Positions 1 to 10,624 of a DNA stretch of 64,000 nucleotides are shown piece by piece. The notes under the pieces were generated by a model. That model was not told the origin of the DNA. It worked only from the letters and a program-made list of their open reading frames with translations, and ran no database searches. Positions within the stretch are counted from its first letter, which is position 1, and each line of letters begins with the position of its first letter. The position numbers and the translations under genes were made by a program. The stretch is from VRUE01 sp963774555 (GTDB taxonomy: Bacteria; Actinomycetota; Thermoleophilia; Solirubrobacterales; 70-9), in NCBI GenBank assembly GCA_963774555.1, contig CAVZFL010000002.1, forward strand, positions 372,001-436,000, read 5' to 3'.

Positions 1-2232
1 GCGCGAGACGAATTCCTCGCCCTCTTTGCGCGGGATGTTGAGCCGGTCGGCGAGGCCGAAGCCGGTGAGGCCGTAGACGATGCCGAAGTTGACCATCTTC
101 GCCTTTGAGCGCTGGCCGACGTCGACCTCGTCGCGCGAGATGTCGAAGACCTCGGCGGCGGTCGCAGCGTGCACGTCTTCGCCGGCGCGGAAGATCTCCT
201 TCAGCACCTCCTCCTCGGCGACGTGGGCGAGCACCCGCAGCTCGACCTGGCTGTAGTCGGCGGAGAGCAGCTGGGCACCCCGCTCGGCGACGAAGCAGGC
301 GCGCACGGGACGGCCGATCTCGGTCCGGATCGGAATGTTCTGCAGGTTCGGGTTGGTGCTGGAGAGGCGGCCGGTGGTCGTCGCGGCCTGGTTGAAGGTG
401 GTGTGGACGCGGCCGGTCTCGGGGTCGATCAAGTCGGGCAGCGAGTCGAGGTAGGTGCTCTTCAGCTTCGTGAGTTCGCGCCAGGACTCGATCTTCTCGA
501 CGATCGGGTGCTCGTCGCTGATCTGGGCGAGCACGCGGGCATCGGTCGAGTAGCCGGTCTTGCCGCGCCGTTTGCGGGTCAGGCCGAGCTTCTCAAAGAG
601 GATGCGGCCGACCTGCTGCGGCGAGCCGATCGTGAACTCCTCATCGGCCAGCTCGAAGATCTCCTTTTCCAGGGTGGCGATCCGCTCGCCGAAGCCGGCG
701 CCGACCTCAGCCAGGCGCTCGGCGTCGAGCTTCAGCCCCTCGCGCTCCATCGCGGCGAGGACGTGGACCAGCGGCAGCTCGACCTCGCGCAGCAGGTGCT
801 CGAGGCCGAGCCCCTCGATGCGCGGGCGCTGCGCCTCGGCCAGGGCGGCGACGAGGCGGGCTTCCTCGGCGGGATCGAGGCCGGCCTCACCCTCCTCGCC
901 GTCGAGCGATAGCTGGCCGTCGTCCCCGTCTTTCGCGGGGGCCGCGCCCTCGGCGATGCCGATGCCGGCGTCCGCCGCGAGCTCGGTCAGCTCGTAGGTG
1001 CGGCGCTGGGGCTCGAGCAGGTAGGCGGCGAGCATCGTGTCGTGGTCGAGGGCCGGCTCGATCCCCTCGCGCGCGGCCGCCGCAAGCAGCCCGTGGCGGC
1101 CGCCGCCGAGCGACTTGAGGTCGTGTGCGACAAGCGGGCGCTTGGAGAGCGCGACCGCCAGCTCGTCGAGGGTCGAGGCGCCGGCGAGGATGCGCTCGCC
1201 GTCCGCGGCGGCCCAGCGCTCGCCGTCGATCGCCAGCGCCAGCGGCTCCCCTCCTCCGCTCAGGTCCTCCGGCCTGCCCTCGACCGTCTCGACCTTGAGC
1301 TCGGTCTCGACCTTGCGGCCGGGCACGGCGTCCCCCTCCGGCAGCGCTTCTTCGAGCCGCTCCAGCACCGCGCGCAGCTCGAACTCGCGCATGAACTCGC
1401 GCAGGACGCCGCGGTCGGGCTCCGAGCCCATCACCGATGCCAGGTCCACCCCGGTCTCGATCTCGTACTGCAGCGTCGCCAGCTGCTTCGACATGCGGGC
1501 GTCGTCGGCGTGCTCGACCAGGTTCTGCTTGCGCTTGGCGCCGGAGATCTCCTCGACGCTTGCCAGCACCGTCTCCAGGTCGCCGAACTGCTGCAAGAGC
1601 TGGGTGGCGGTCTTCTCGCCGATCCCGGGGACGCCGGGGATGTTGTCGGAGGTGTCGCCGCGCAGGCCCATCAGGTCGGTGATCAGCTCCGGCGGCACGC
1701 CGTAGCGCTCTTCGACCGCGGCCGTGTCGTAGATCTTGGTCTCGGTGATCCCGCGCGAGGTGCTCATCACCCGCACCCCCTCGCCAACCAGCTGGTAGGC
1801 GTCGCGGTCGCCGGTGACGACCATCACCGGGATCTTCTCCTCGCGTGCCTGGCGAACCAGCGAGGCGATCACGTCGTCGGCCTCGAACCCCTCGACCTTG
1901 ACGTTGGTGTAGCCGAAGGCCTCGACGAGGGGCATCAGGTGGGGCCACTGCTCGCGCAACAGGTCCGGCCGCGGTTTGCGCTGCGCCTTGTAGAGGTCGT
2001 AGGTGACCTCGCGCCCCGACATCCCCGCGTCCCAGGCGACGACCACCCCGGCCGGACGATGCTCGTCGATCACCTTGACCAGCATCGAGGCCAACCCGTA
2101 GATCGCGTTGGTCGGCCGCCCGTCGCTGGTCCCGATCGACTCCGGCAACGCAAAGAACGCCCGGTAGGCAAGCGAGTTGCCGTCGATCAGGAAGAGTTCG
2201 TGCTCGGCGGTCTCAGTCTTTGCTGCGGCCAT
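1..2232 (-). CDS. polA: DNA polymerase I (3' end cut by window edge)
   Basis: Repair and Okazaki-fragment polymerase. The reading frame runs unbroken for 744 codons from the ATG at 2232 to base 1, with no stop before the edge. Residues 1-290 are the 5' nuclease (start MAAAKTETAEHELFLIDGNS; helix-hairpin region GIGEKTATQLL). The middle domain takes the place of the 3'-5' proofreading exonuclease, but its first strand reads LALAIDGERWAAADGER and lacks the DxE metal ligands, so proofreading is probably absent, as in mycobacterial PolA. The polymerase domain shows motif A (LSADYSQVELR, about residue 656) and motif B (QRSKAKMVNFGIVYG, about 715). Motif C lies beyond the window. The first 20 bases overlap the 3' end of the upstream DUF559 gene. 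Identity is firm. Confidence 0.96.
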   Translation of the reverse strand, partial: MAAAKTETAEHELFLIDGNSLAYRAFFALPESIGTSDGRPTNAIYGLASMLVKVIDEHRPAGVVVAWDAGMSGREVTYDLYKAQRKPRPDLLREQWPHLMPLVEAFGYTNVKVEGFEADDVIASLVRQAREEKIPVMVVTGDRDAYQLVGEGVRVMSTSRGITETKIYDTAAVEERYGVPPELITDLMGLRGDTSDNIPGVPGIGEKTATQLLQQFGDLETVLASVEEISGAKRKQNLVEHADDARMSKQLATLQYEIETGVDLASVMGSEPDRGVLREFMREFELRAVLERLEEALPEGDAVPGRKVETELKVETVEGRPEDLSGGGEPLALAIDGERWAAADGERILAGASTLDELAVALSKRPLVAHDLKSLGGGRHGLLAAAAREGIEPALDHDTMLAAYLLEPQRRTYELTELAADAGIGIAEGAAPAKDGDDGQLSLDGEEGEAGLDPAEEARLVAALAEAQRPRIEGLGLEHLLREVELPLVHVLAAMEREGLKLDAERLAEVGAGFGERIATLEKEIFELADEEFTIGSPQQVGRILFEKLGLTRKRRGKTGYSTDARVLAQISDEHPIVEKIESWRELTKLKSTYLDSLPDLIDPETGRVHTTFNQAATTTGRLSSTNPNLQNIPIRTEIGRPVRACFVAERGAQLLSADYSQVELRVLAHVAEEEVLKEIFRAGEDVHAATAAEVFDISRDEVDVGQRSKAKMVNFGIVYGLTGFGLADRLNIPRKEGEEFVSR

Positions 2233-3085
2233 CGAACTCAACTCTATGGCGGGCGGAGGCCAGCACCCCGCGCAGGATCGCCGCCACCCGTTCCGGTTCC
2301 TCTTCGATCTGCTCTTCGCTGAGGCGCTGAACTTCGAACCCCCGCGCCCGCAGCTCGAGATCGCGTCGCCGGTCGTCGCGGAAGGCCTGGCGACCCCGGT
2401 GGTAGGGATAGCCGTCGGTCTCGATCGCGAGACGGCAATCACGCCAGAGGAAATCAACGAGGTGAGGCCCGATGCGAACGTTCACCTCGGGCTTCGGCAG
2501 GCGGTGGCGTCTGCAGATCCCGAGAAAGTCCCCCTCCAAGTCGCTGCGCGTACGGTCGCGACGAACTTCCTCGCCGAGTGGCAGTCCCAGCACGTCGGCC
2601 TGCCGGATTGCACGGCGCAATTCCCTCGCGGGGACCACACGGCGGAGGTCCGCGATGGTTTGCGATGGCTTGGTGACGGGAATTCCATGACGCCAGGTTG
2701 TGCTCGCCGGGGACAGGGAGACGCGGCGATGCAAACGGATTCCCGACCGCTTCGCCCTACCCCCAGCACCGGGGACCGAGACTGAGATGAGGCCCCCGGC
2801 CGACTTCAGCAGCTCCCACAACTCAGCAGCACTGCGGTGACTGACAACCGCCCGCTCTCCGCAAGCGAGGGTAGCTGCCATCCACCGACCCCGATGGGAG
2901 AGGGAGGGATGCCCCACTGCGTATACGCCTCGGTGAATCCGGTGCAGCCAACCGCGTTCAACGCGTCGCGTGATCCCGCTCGCGCTGCAGCCCGCCGCGC
3001 GAAGCTGCGCCTGCGATACGACTCCGTGCTGCCGAGCCGCAACCAAGGCGACCTTCGAGTCGGGACTGGCGACTTCTTGCCGCAT
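2213..3085 (-). CDS. AbiEi-like winged helix / DUF559 endonuclease-fold protein
   Basis: About 290 aa. The N-terminal half (VALVAARQHGVVSQAQL, then a GWLHRIHRGVYAVG segment) matches the winged-helix region of AbiEi-type antitoxin-like proteins. The C-terminal half (PEVNVRIGPHLVDFLW, then LAIETDGYPYH and DDRRRDLELRARGFEVQRL) matches the DUF559/Vsr-like endonuclease fold, with D and E-x-D residues in the expected places. No toxin partner gene is adjacent, so this is not a recognisable AbiE pair. These proteins are abundant in this bacterial group and their function is unknown. The open frame extends to 3199, but that would overlap the next gene by 56 bp, so I chose the ATG at 3085. The 3' end overlaps polA by 20 bp. 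Confidence 0.75.
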   Translation of the reverse strand: MRQEVASPDSKVALVAARQHGVVSQAQLRAAGCSASGITRRVERGWLHRIHRGVYAVGHPSLSHRGRWMAATLACGERAVVSHRSAAELWELLKSAGGLISVSVPGAGGRAKRSGIRLHRRVSLSPASTTWRHGIPVTKPSQTIADLRRVVPARELRRAIRQADVLGLPLGEEVRRDRTRSDLEGDFLGICRRHRLPKPEVNVRIGPHLVDFLWRDCRLAIETDGYPYHRGRQAFRDDRRRDLELRARGFEVQRLSEEQIEEEPERVAAILRGVLASARHRVEFDGRSKD

Positions 3086-3143
3086 ACCGGTAATAAGTCG
3101 CCAGGGTCCGAGTGTTCTCCCCCCGCTGGTTCCGGGAATGCCG

Positions 3144-3764
3144 CTATTTCGGTATGGCGCCCGGCAGATGGCCCAGGCCGGGAACGAAGCGGCCGACACT
3201 GGCGGCGTATTCGGCGTAGGCGTCGCCGTGGGTTTGCAGCAGATAGGGCTCCTCCACCAGGCGCACCTGCAGCTCCAGAGCGGTCACGAGGCAGACGATC
3301 GCGGCGAGCGCGAGAGCGTTGGGGACCATCAGGACGAGACCGAGGACGGTGGGGATCATCGCGCTGTAGATCGGGTTGCGGACGAGCCGGAAGGGGCCGT
3401 CGGTGACGAGCTCGGTTCGCTCCTCCGGGTCGACGCCGATCCGCCAGGCGTTGCCCATCGCCAGCTGCGCCGCGAAGGTCAGGGCGACACCGCAGGTCGC
3501 CAGGACGAAACCGACCGCATTGACCCCGGCGACATCGAGCGTCGGAACCGGGTCGAGCACGCCGAGCAGATCGAGCACGGGAGCCATGCCGCCCATCGCC
3601 AGGGCCGTAACGAAGAGAACGCCGGCGAAGCGCTCCACGAGGCTGGCATTCGGGGGCAAGCCGTGGACTCCGCTCGAGCCGGTGCGGTGAAGCTGCACGG
3701 CGATCCTCACCCCGAAGGTGAGTGACAGTGAGATGCCGTAGAGGGTGAGGGCCGCGACCGCCAC
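3144..3764 (-). CDS. ICMT/PEMT-family membrane methyltransferase
   Basis: 206-aa polytopic membrane protein of the isoprenylcysteine carboxyl methyltransferase-like family, which methylates lipidic or membrane-bound substrates with SAM. About five hydrophobic segments are visible. The signature lies in the C-terminal half: VTDGPFRLVRNPIYSAM (the RNP-Y motif), then EEPYLLQTHGDAYAEYAASV and a terminal GRFVPGLG, the usual E-E-P…Y…Y…R-F-P pattern. The substrate cannot be told from sequence. The gene stands alone between a CotH-like gene and the DUF559 gene, all on the minus strand. Confidence 0.82.
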   Translation of the reverse strand: MAVAALTLYGISLSLTFGVRIAVQLHRTGSSGVHGLPPNASLVERFAGVLFVTALAMGGMAPVLDLLGVLDPVPTLDVAGVNAVGFVLATCGVALTFAAQLAMGNAWRIGVDPEERTELVTDGPFRLVRNPIYSAMIPTVLGLVLMVPNALALAAIVCLVTALELQVRLVEEPYLLQTHGDAYAEYAASVGRFVPGLGHLPGAIPK

Positions 3765-3818
3765 GTGGGGGCGATCATAGGTCGCAGGCGAGCGCGAGCG
3801 GTGAATCCCGCTCGATGA

Positions 3819-5420
3819 TCAGCCGGCGAGGCGGGCCAGGTGGATGCGACGCGAGATCGATTCCGGACTTCCGTCCTGAGGAGCGAACGAGGTCTGCACC
3901 TGCAGGGTCAGGCCGTGGGCGTGCAGGCGCCGCAGGATCGATGCTGAGAGCGGGCAGTGGAGGTCTCGCTCGCCGGCCGTGGACACGCTGACCTGCGTCG
4001 AGCAGGCCTTGAGCGAGCCGTGGACGGTCCTGATCCTCGCGGTCTCGGAGAGGACGCCGGGACCGGGAAGCCAGAGGTGCGTGACGAGCGCCCCCGCGTG
4101 GCGCCTGGTGTGCCCGACCTCGAGGCTTGGCGCGGGCACGTGCGGGGCCTCGCCACCCCCTGCTGTCGTCGCAGGCTGGTCGTCGGTACCGAGGAACGCT
4201 TCGAGCTCGCCCGGTCGATCGGCGAGGAAGGCGTGGGTTTCGGCGACCGCGCTGTCGACCAGATCGGGGTTCTCGAGGCGTGGATCGGCTTCCTCCCAGG
4301 GCTTGATGAACGCGGCGGTGTCGCTGGCCAGATCGTCCAGGCCGAGACTGGCGATCGTTTTCGCCACGGCCCTGAGTTCCGCGCGGTAGAGCGACAGGCA
4401 GGCGGGGTCGGCGAGGCAGCGGTTGAACATCAGGCCGGCTGGGCCGTCGAAGGGGAGGTGGCGTTCGAAGGTTTCGTCGGCGCCCCAGGGGAGCATCTGG
4501 AAGACGCCCGAGGCGTCGCTGTAGAGGAAGTAGTTGTTGGGCTGGAATTTGCCCGCCTGGCCGGCGTAGCCGTCCCAGTGGCCGATGTACTTTTCGACCG
4601 CCCAGATGCGGGTCAGCTCGGTGAGGTTGGCGACCGGAGCGACCGCGGCCGACCAGCCTTCGCCTTCAGTCGAGTTGACCGCGGCGACCAGGGCTTTGAG
4701 GTCGCCGAGGTTGGCTTCGTCGCCCTCGTCGACTTCGAAGCCGCCTTCGCCGGCGGGCAGTTCGTCCACGCCCGGGGTGACGTCGGCGCCGGATTCCCCC
4801 TCGTAGAGGTGCTGGGGGTCTTCGAAATCGCCGAACCAGCGTTCCAGCGCCACGTCGTCCATGTCCTCGATGTCGAGGTAGAGACCGTAGGGATGTCCGT
4901 TGACCCGGACGAAGGCGTAGCCGGTGCGGGAGGCGGGTAGGCCGACGCCCCGGTACGCCGTGTAGGCGAGGGTCTCGTGGACCAGCGAGAAGTCCTCGAC
5001 CATGTTATTGAGGGTCAGCTTCTTCAGGCCGAGGTACTTTTTCCCCTTTTCGCCTTTTTTGTTTTCGAAATTGAACTTGACCTTGAAAGCCGCCTTGCCG
5101 CTCAGCGGGCGGAACGAGCCGGCGGCGCTTCCCTTGAGGCGAATGCCGACCAGGCCTCGCGATTCGACCAGGTGTTCTTCGCCGCCGGGAACCCCGTCGG
5201 TTGTCGAGATGGCGAAGCCGCCTTCCACATATTCATCCGGTTCGTCTTCGAGTTCGGCTTCGGCGCTGGGTGAGAGGGTCAGGTCGATCGCCACGACCTT
5301 GCCCGGGTCATAGAGCCAACCGGCGGTGCCCGGTTCGGGTTCGGCCATGGCCGGCACCGCGACCACGGCGGACGCGATGCAGAAGGCGAGAGCGAAAGCG
5401 CTCAGTCGAATTCCCCGCAT
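3819..5420 (-). CDS. secreted CotH-like protein kinase-fold protein
   Basis: 533 aa with a clear signal peptide (MRGIRLSAFALAFCIASAVV…AMA). The CotH family is known from Bacillus spore-coat protein kinase, and related proteins occur in secreted and cellulosomal contexts. Family landmarks are present: a GIRLKGSAAGSFRPLSGK strand, SLVHETLAYTAYRGVGLPAS, a YGLYLDIEDMDD segment and the core HWDGY…NNYFLY…PWGADETF (about residues 280-315). The last ~110 residues after the Pro-rich linker (PHVPAPSLEVG) form a separate beta-rich tail with two cysteines. No cell-wall sorting signal is seen. Spore-coat function should not be assumed, since nothing in the neighbourhood indicates sporulation. Divergently oriented to the malic enzyme, 77 bp away. 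Confidence 0.85.
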   Translation of the reverse strand: MRGIRLSAFALAFCIASAVVAVPAMAEPEPGTAGWLYDPGKVVAIDLTLSPSAEAELEDEPDEYVEGGFAISTTDGVPGGEEHLVESRGLVGIRLKGSAAGSFRPLSGKAAFKVKFNFENKKGEKGKKYLGLKKLTLNNMVEDFSLVHETLAYTAYRGVGLPASRTGYAFVRVNGHPYGLYLDIEDMDDVALERWFGDFEDPQHLYEGESGADVTPGVDELPAGEGGFEVDEGDEANLGDLKALVAAVNSTEGEGWSAAVAPVANLTELTRIWAVEKYIGHWDGYAGQAGKFQPNNYFLYSDASGVFQMLPWGADETFERHLPFDGPAGLMFNRCLADPACLSLYRAELRAVAKTIASLGLDDLASDTAAFIKPWEEADPRLENPDLVDSAVAETHAFLADRPGELEAFLGTDDQPATTAGGGEAPHVPAPSLEVGHTRRHAGALVTHLWLPGPGVLSETARIRTVHGSLKACSTQVSVSTAGERDLHCPLSASILRRLHAHGLTLQVQTSFAPQDGSPESISRRIHLARLAG

Positions 5421-5497
5421 ACCAGGAGAACGCTACCGAGGCGCCGTTTCTAGCGCCCGAGCCGCTGGCGAAGCGAATCTGATTCGATAGCTGCCCC

Positions 5498-6959
<1,462 letters not shown>

Positions 6960-6963
6960 CCCC

Positions 6964-7871
6964 GTGAAGGTCCTCGTCACCGGAGCCAGCGGCTTCATCG
7001 GGTCGGCGCTCTGCGACTCGCTGCTGGTCCGCGGCGACACGGTCGTCGGCCTGACCCGCGACCCGCAGCGGGCGCGCGCGACCAACCCGAGCGTCGACTG
7101 GCACGCCTGGGAGCCGACCCTGGAACGGCCACCGGCGGTGGCCTTCGAGGGCGTCGACGGCGTCGTCCACCTGCTCGGCGAGAAGATCAACCAGCGCTGG
7201 ACCGACGAGGCCAAGCAGCGGATCATGGAGAGCCGCCGCACCGGCACCCACAACCTGGTCGGCACGATCGCGGGCCTGGAGCGCAAGCCGCGGGTGCTGG
7301 TCAGCCAGTCGGCGATCGGCTACTACGGCGACCGCGGCGAGGCGATCGTCGACGAGTCGAGCGAGCCCGGCGAGGGCTTCGACGCCGAGGTCGTGCGCGA
7401 GTGGGAGAAGGCGGCGCACGAGGTCGAGGCGACCGGCGTGCGCCTCGTCGATCGTCCGCACCGGCCACGTGCTCGACCCGCGCGGCGGCTTCCTCGGCGG
7501 CTCGCTGACCCCCTTCAAGCTGGGCGTCGGCGGCCCGCTGGCCGGCGGCAACCAGTACGTCTCCTGGATCCACGTCGACGACGAGGTCGGGATCCTGCTC
7601 TGGGCGCTCGACAACGAGAAGGTCAGCGGCGTGGTCAACGCGACAGCGCCGAATCCGGTGACCAACAAGGTGTTCTCGAAGGCGCTGGGCAAGGCGCTCG
7701 GACCGGCCGGCCGTGGTGCCGGTGCCCGGGTTCACCGTCGACCTGATGTACGGCAGGGAGTTCGGGCAGGTTCTGCGAGGGGGCCAGCGGGTTATGCCGC
7801 GGCGGGCGCAGGATCTCGGGTACGAGTTCGCGCATCCGGAGCTGGACGAGGCTCTCGGCGATTTGCTCTAG
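6964..7871 (+). CDS. TIGR01777-type NAD(P)-dependent epimerase/SDR (frameshifted)
   Basis: Atypical short-chain dehydrogenase of the YfcH/SDR39U1 kind; the physiological substrate is unknown in this family. It starts at GTG (VKVLVTGASGFIGSALC, the GxxGxxG nucleotide fold), 4 bp after the malic enzyme stop, so the two are probably co-transcribed. Family marks follow in order: GVDGVVHLLGEKI, RWTDEAKQRIMESR, SQSAIGYYGDRGEA, VRTGHVLDPRGG, YVSWIHVDDEVG, FTVDLMYGREFG and DLGYEFAHPELDEAL. The frame breaks near 7448 (an extra g before atcgtcc) and near 7700. Both look like one-base insertions. Ends at the TAG at 7869-7871, right before a long hairpin. Confidence 0.85.
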
Positions 7872-7876
7872 CGGGG

Positions 7877-7953
7877 AGAGGGCCGGGCACCCCTCCCAAA
7901 ACGCTCGGCAGGAGCCTCGCTTGAGTGTTTTGGGAGGGGTGCCCCGGCCCTCT
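7877..7953. repeat. long hairpin element H1 (convergent terminator position)
   Basis: Inverted repeat with ~30-bp arms, from agagggccgggc to the complementary gccccggccctct. It lies exactly between the convergent stops of the epimerase and the lipoprotein. The inner core (ctcccaaaacgctc … gagtgttttgggag) and the loop match elements at 8418-8497 and 51209-51284. H1 is inverted relative to the 51.2-kb copy. Position suggests a bidirectional terminator; the shared core suggests a dispersed repeat family. Confidence 0.8.
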
Positions 7954-8451
7954 CTACGGCTCACCCAGTGCTTCGCGTACCGACTCTCTCAAGGAGTTCG
8001 GGTCGGCAGCTTCGATGGCTCGAGCAGCTGTGTCATCGCGACTTTGCCCGAGCTGCTGGAGATCCAGGCGATGCTCGGCGGATTCGAGGATCGGGTGGGT
8101 GAAGCGGGCGGCTTCGGGTCGGGAGCTTCCAGGTAGCCGACGGCAGTCGAGTCCTCGGTGGCTCGGCGGGCATTGGCGCCGACCGTTGCGAGGTCGAGCT
8201 TCTGGCCCGCTGCGGGGACTAGGCAGGCAGAGAGCTCGCACGCGAATGTCTCCCGCGCGGCCCCGCGCCTGCGCAAGCTGCTGCTTCGCTTCCGCGCACA
8301 AGGGAGCTTCCACGTAGGCAGTAACGATGGCGCCCTCAGCCACCCCTTCGCCTTCCCCGCAGCCAGCAAGAACCGCAAGGACACAGGCAGCTATCGCTGC
8401 GGCAGCCGTGTACGACAGGGAGCGTCGAGGGGTCCCTCCCAAAACACTCAA
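7954..8451 (-). CDS. periplasmic-binding-type lipoprotein (frameshifted)
   Basis: An N-terminal lipoprotein signal is clear (AACVLAVLAGC, lipobox LAGC), followed by IVTAYVEAPLCAEAKQQLAQ and RAGDIRVRA. The continuation then switches frame (LDLATVGANARRATEDSTAV) and switches back (AARFTHPILESA … AADPNSLRESVREALGEP, stop at 7954). Joined, the pieces resemble substrate-binding lipoproteins of branched-chain amino-acid ABC systems seen in this group, but short; this is an inference from remembered family patterns. At least two single-base shifts lie near 8210-8230 and 8100-8130, and probably more near 8060 and 8000. No ATG precedes the signal; the frame opens with TTG inside hairpin H2, so the start is uncertain. 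No permease or ATPase gene is nearby. Confidence 0.5.
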   Translation of the reverse strand: MSVLGGTPRRSLSYTAAAAIAACVLAVLAGCGEGEGVAEGAIVTAYVEAPLCAEAKQQLAQARGRAGDIRVRALCLPSPRSGPEARPRNGRRQCPPSHRGLDCRRLPGSSRPEAARFTHPILESAEHRLDLQQLGQSRDDTAARAIEAADPNSLRESVREALGEP

Positions 8452-8497
8452 GAGCGGCTCCCGCCGCTCGTTTTGGGAGGGACCACTCGACGCTCCC
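8418..8497. repeat. long hairpin element H2, after pfkA
   Basis: Inverted repeat with arms of ~30 bp (gggagcgtcgag … ctcgacgctccc outside; ccctcccaaaacactc / gttttgggaggg inside). It lies just downstream of the pfkA stop and overlaps the likely 5' end of the lipoprotein gene. The core is shared with H1 and H3, while the outer arms differ in sequence yet stay self-complementary. Probably the pfkA terminator. Confidence 0.78.
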
Positions 8498-8511
8498 TTA
8501 CCGCCTCACCG

Positions 8512-9543
8512 CTAGCCAAAGAAGACCTCAGCCTCCGAGTACAGCGACTCCGGCACCGTCTTCAGCTCAGCCGTCGCCTCGCTCAGCTCGACCAGCTCGA
8601 TCTCGGTCCCCCGCAACGCCGTCATCTTGCCCCAGTCGCCGGCGTCGGCGGCGTCGATCGCGTGCAGCCCGAACCGGGTCGCCAGCACCCGGTCGAACGC
8701 CGTCGGCGTCCCGCCCCGCTGCACGTGGCCCAGCACCGTCGCCCGCGTCTCCTTGCCGGTGCGTTCGCTCGATCTCGCCCTCCAGCCAGTGGGCGATGCC
8801 GCCGAGGGCGACGTGGCCGAACTGGTCGAGCTTCTCGCTTTTGGTCTCCGGCATCCCGCCCACCGGCTGCGCCCCCTCGGCGACGACGAGGATCGGCGCG
8901 TAGTGGTGCTCGAAGCGGCGGCCGACGAACTCGCAGACGCGCGTCGAGGTCGAAGGGCAGCTCGGGGATCAGGATCACGTTGGCGCCGCCGGCGAGGCCG
9001 GCGTGGAAGGCGATCCAGCCGGCGTGGCGGCCCATCACCTCGACGATCAGGACGCGGTGGTGGCTGTCGGCGGTGGTGTGCAGGCGGTCGATCGCCTCCA
9101 TCGCGATGTTGACCGCGGTGTCGAAGCCGAAGGTGTAGTCGGTGGCGCCGAGGTCGTTGTCGATCGTCTTCGGCACGCCGACGACCGGCAGGCCGTGCTC
9201 GCTGATGCAGGCGCGAGGCGGCGCCGAGCGTGTCCTCGCCGCCGATCGCGATCAGGCCGTCGACGCCGTCCGCCTCCAGGTTCTCGGCGATCCGCTCCGG
9301 CCCGTCCTCCTCCTTGAACGGGTTGGTCCGCGAGGCGCCGAGGATCGTGCCGCCGCGGGGCAGGATGCCGCGCACCTCGGGCACGCCGAGCGGCCGACTG
9401 TCGCCCTCCAGCGGCCCGCGCCAGCCGTCGCGGTAGCCGACGAACTCGTGGCCGCCGTGTTCGACCCCCTTGCGCACGATCGCCCGGATCACCGCGTTCA
9501 GGCCCGGGCAGTCGCCGCCACCGGTGAGCACGCCAATCCGCAT
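8512..9543 (-). CDS. pfkA: 6-phosphofructokinase, actinobacterial group (frameshifted)
   Basis: Phosphorylates fructose 6-phosphate in glycolysis. The start ATG at 9543 gives MRIGVLTGGGDCPGLNAVIR (nucleotide-binding GGDCPGLN). Then come GILPRGGTILGASRTNPF, GLIAIGGEDTLGAA, MPKTIDNDLGATDYTFG with the catalytic TIDND, VEVMGRHAGWIAFHAGLAGG, VVAEGAQPVGG, TVLGHVQRGGTPTAFDR and the C-terminal LYSEAEVFFG. The order and motifs match actinobacterial PfkA of about 342 aa. Three frame breaks lie near 9205, 8940 and 8765, each explained by a one-base insertion. No GGDGS motif is seen; GGEDT is the variant typical of this group. Hairpin H2 follows the stop. Confidence 0.9.
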   Translation of the reverse strand: MRIGVLTGGGDCPGLNAVIRAIVRKGVEHGGHEFVGYRDGWRGPLEGDSRPLGVPEVRGILPRGGTILGASRTNPFKEEDGPERIAENLEADGVDGLIAIGGEDTLGAASRLHQRARPAGRRRAEDDRQRPRRHRLHLRLRHRGQHRDGGDRPPAHHRRQPPPRPDRRGDGPPRRLDRLPRRPRRRRQRDPDPRAALRPRRASASSSAAASSTTTRRSSSSPRGRSRWAGCRRPKARSSTSSATSPSAASPTGWRARSSERTGKETRATVLGHVQRGGTPTAFDRVLATRFGLHAIDAADAGDWGKMTALRGTEIELVELSEATAELKTVPESLYSEAEVFFG

Positions 9544-9631
9544 TCCGTGAGCTTAGGGCTCTCGAAGGTGACGCAGCCCCACCGAGCCGGTAGGTTCGAG
9601 CTCGACCTTTTGAAGCGAGTGGAGGAGTGAG

Positions 9632-10446
9632 ATGAACGAGACGCCTGATCTTGCGGCAGTTACCCAGGTCCAGCAGCAGACCTGGTCGAAGGGCGACTTC
9701 TCGTGGTCGCCAACATGGTCAACTACGTCAGCGAAGAGCTGGCCGAGGCGCTCGACCTGGTTCCCGGCGAGCGGGTGCTCGACGTCGCCTGCGGCAGCGG
9801 CAACGGCGCGATCGCAGCGGCCCGGCGGACCTGGGGAGGCGTGGTCGGCGCCGACTACGTGCCGGCCCTGCTCGAGCGTGGCCGCGAGCGGGCGGCCGCC
9901 GAGCGGCTCGAGGTCGAGTTCGTCGAGGCCGACGCCCAGGAGCTTCCGTTCGGCGACGGCGCCTTCGACGTGGCGATGTCGATCTTCGGCGCGATGTTCG
10001 CACCCGACCAGCAGAAGGCCGCGGCGGAGCTGCTGCGCGCAGTCAAGCCGGGTGGCCGGATCGGGATGGCCAACTGGACCCCGGACGGCGCGGTCGGAGC
10101 GATGTTCAAGACGATCGCCAAGCACGCGCCGCCGCCGCCAGGAGTCGACTCGCCGCTGCTCTGGGGCACCGAGGATCGCGTGCGCGAGCTGTTCGGCGAC
10201 GGGATCTCGGAGCTGCGAATCGAGCGCCGCATCTCGCGCCAGCCGTTCCGCTCGGCCGACCACTACATCGAATACTTCCGCGAGTACTTCGGCCCGACTC
10301 AGGCCGCCTACGAACGGGTCGGTCCCGAGGGCGAGCAGGCTCTGACCGATGACCTGCGGGCCTTCCTGGAGGAGGCGAACACGGCGGGCGATCGCGCCCT
10401 GGTGCTCGAGGCCGAGTACCTGCAGGTGATCGCCATTCGGGCCTGA
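9632..10446 (+). CDS. class I SAM-dependent methyltransferase (frameshifted near start)
   Basis: About 270 aa. A good ribosome site (ggagg, 7 nt before the ATG at 9632) fixes the start: MNETPDLAAVTQVQQQTWSK. Near 9702 one base is missing (KGDFS … VVANMVNYVSEELAEAL), after which the frame is open to 10446. The Rossmann motif I is GERVLDVACGSGNGAIAAAR, motif II VEFVEADAQELPF, and a post-I LLRAVKPGGRIGMANW strand follows. This is the UbiE/COQ5-like pattern acting on small molecules; the substrate is unknown. Divergent from pfkA, with 88 bp between the starts. Confidence 0.82.
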
Positions 10447-10462
10447 ACGTGCGTGGCCGGCG

Positions 10463-10613
10463 CTAAGACTTCGGCTGGAAGACTCTGATCGAGGCGCCGA
10501 TCAGGAGAATGCCGAAGAAGATCAGGCCGGCGACGCCGCCGCCCTGTCCGAGCACGCTGTAGGCGACGGTCAGTCGTCGCCAGGGCGAGAAAGAGGGTGA
10601 TCACCATTCCCAT
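10463..10613 (-). CDS. small membrane protein after trpA (one frameshift)
   Basis: A ~49-residue reading frame starting at ATG 10613, 12 bp after the trpA stop. The N-terminus is MGMVITLFLALA. After a one-base shift near 10575 it continues TVAYSVLGQGGGVAGLIFFG and ILLIGASIRVFQPKS, ending at the TAG at 10463-10465. The composition is that of a two-helix membrane peptide. No family is recognised. Its position suggests co-transcription with trpFBA. The frameshift makes the call tentative. Confidence 0.45.
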
Positions 10614-10624
10614 GCGGCGGCATC

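Noticed and set aside
1042..2322. 426-codon open frame on the plus strand
   Set aside because: Antisense shadow of polA, whose frame is intact and carries nuclease and polymerase motifs.
3086..3199. 38-codon N-terminal extension of the DUF559 protein
   Set aside because: It would overlap the ICMT-like gene by 56 bp and precedes the normal start of the winged-helix domain.
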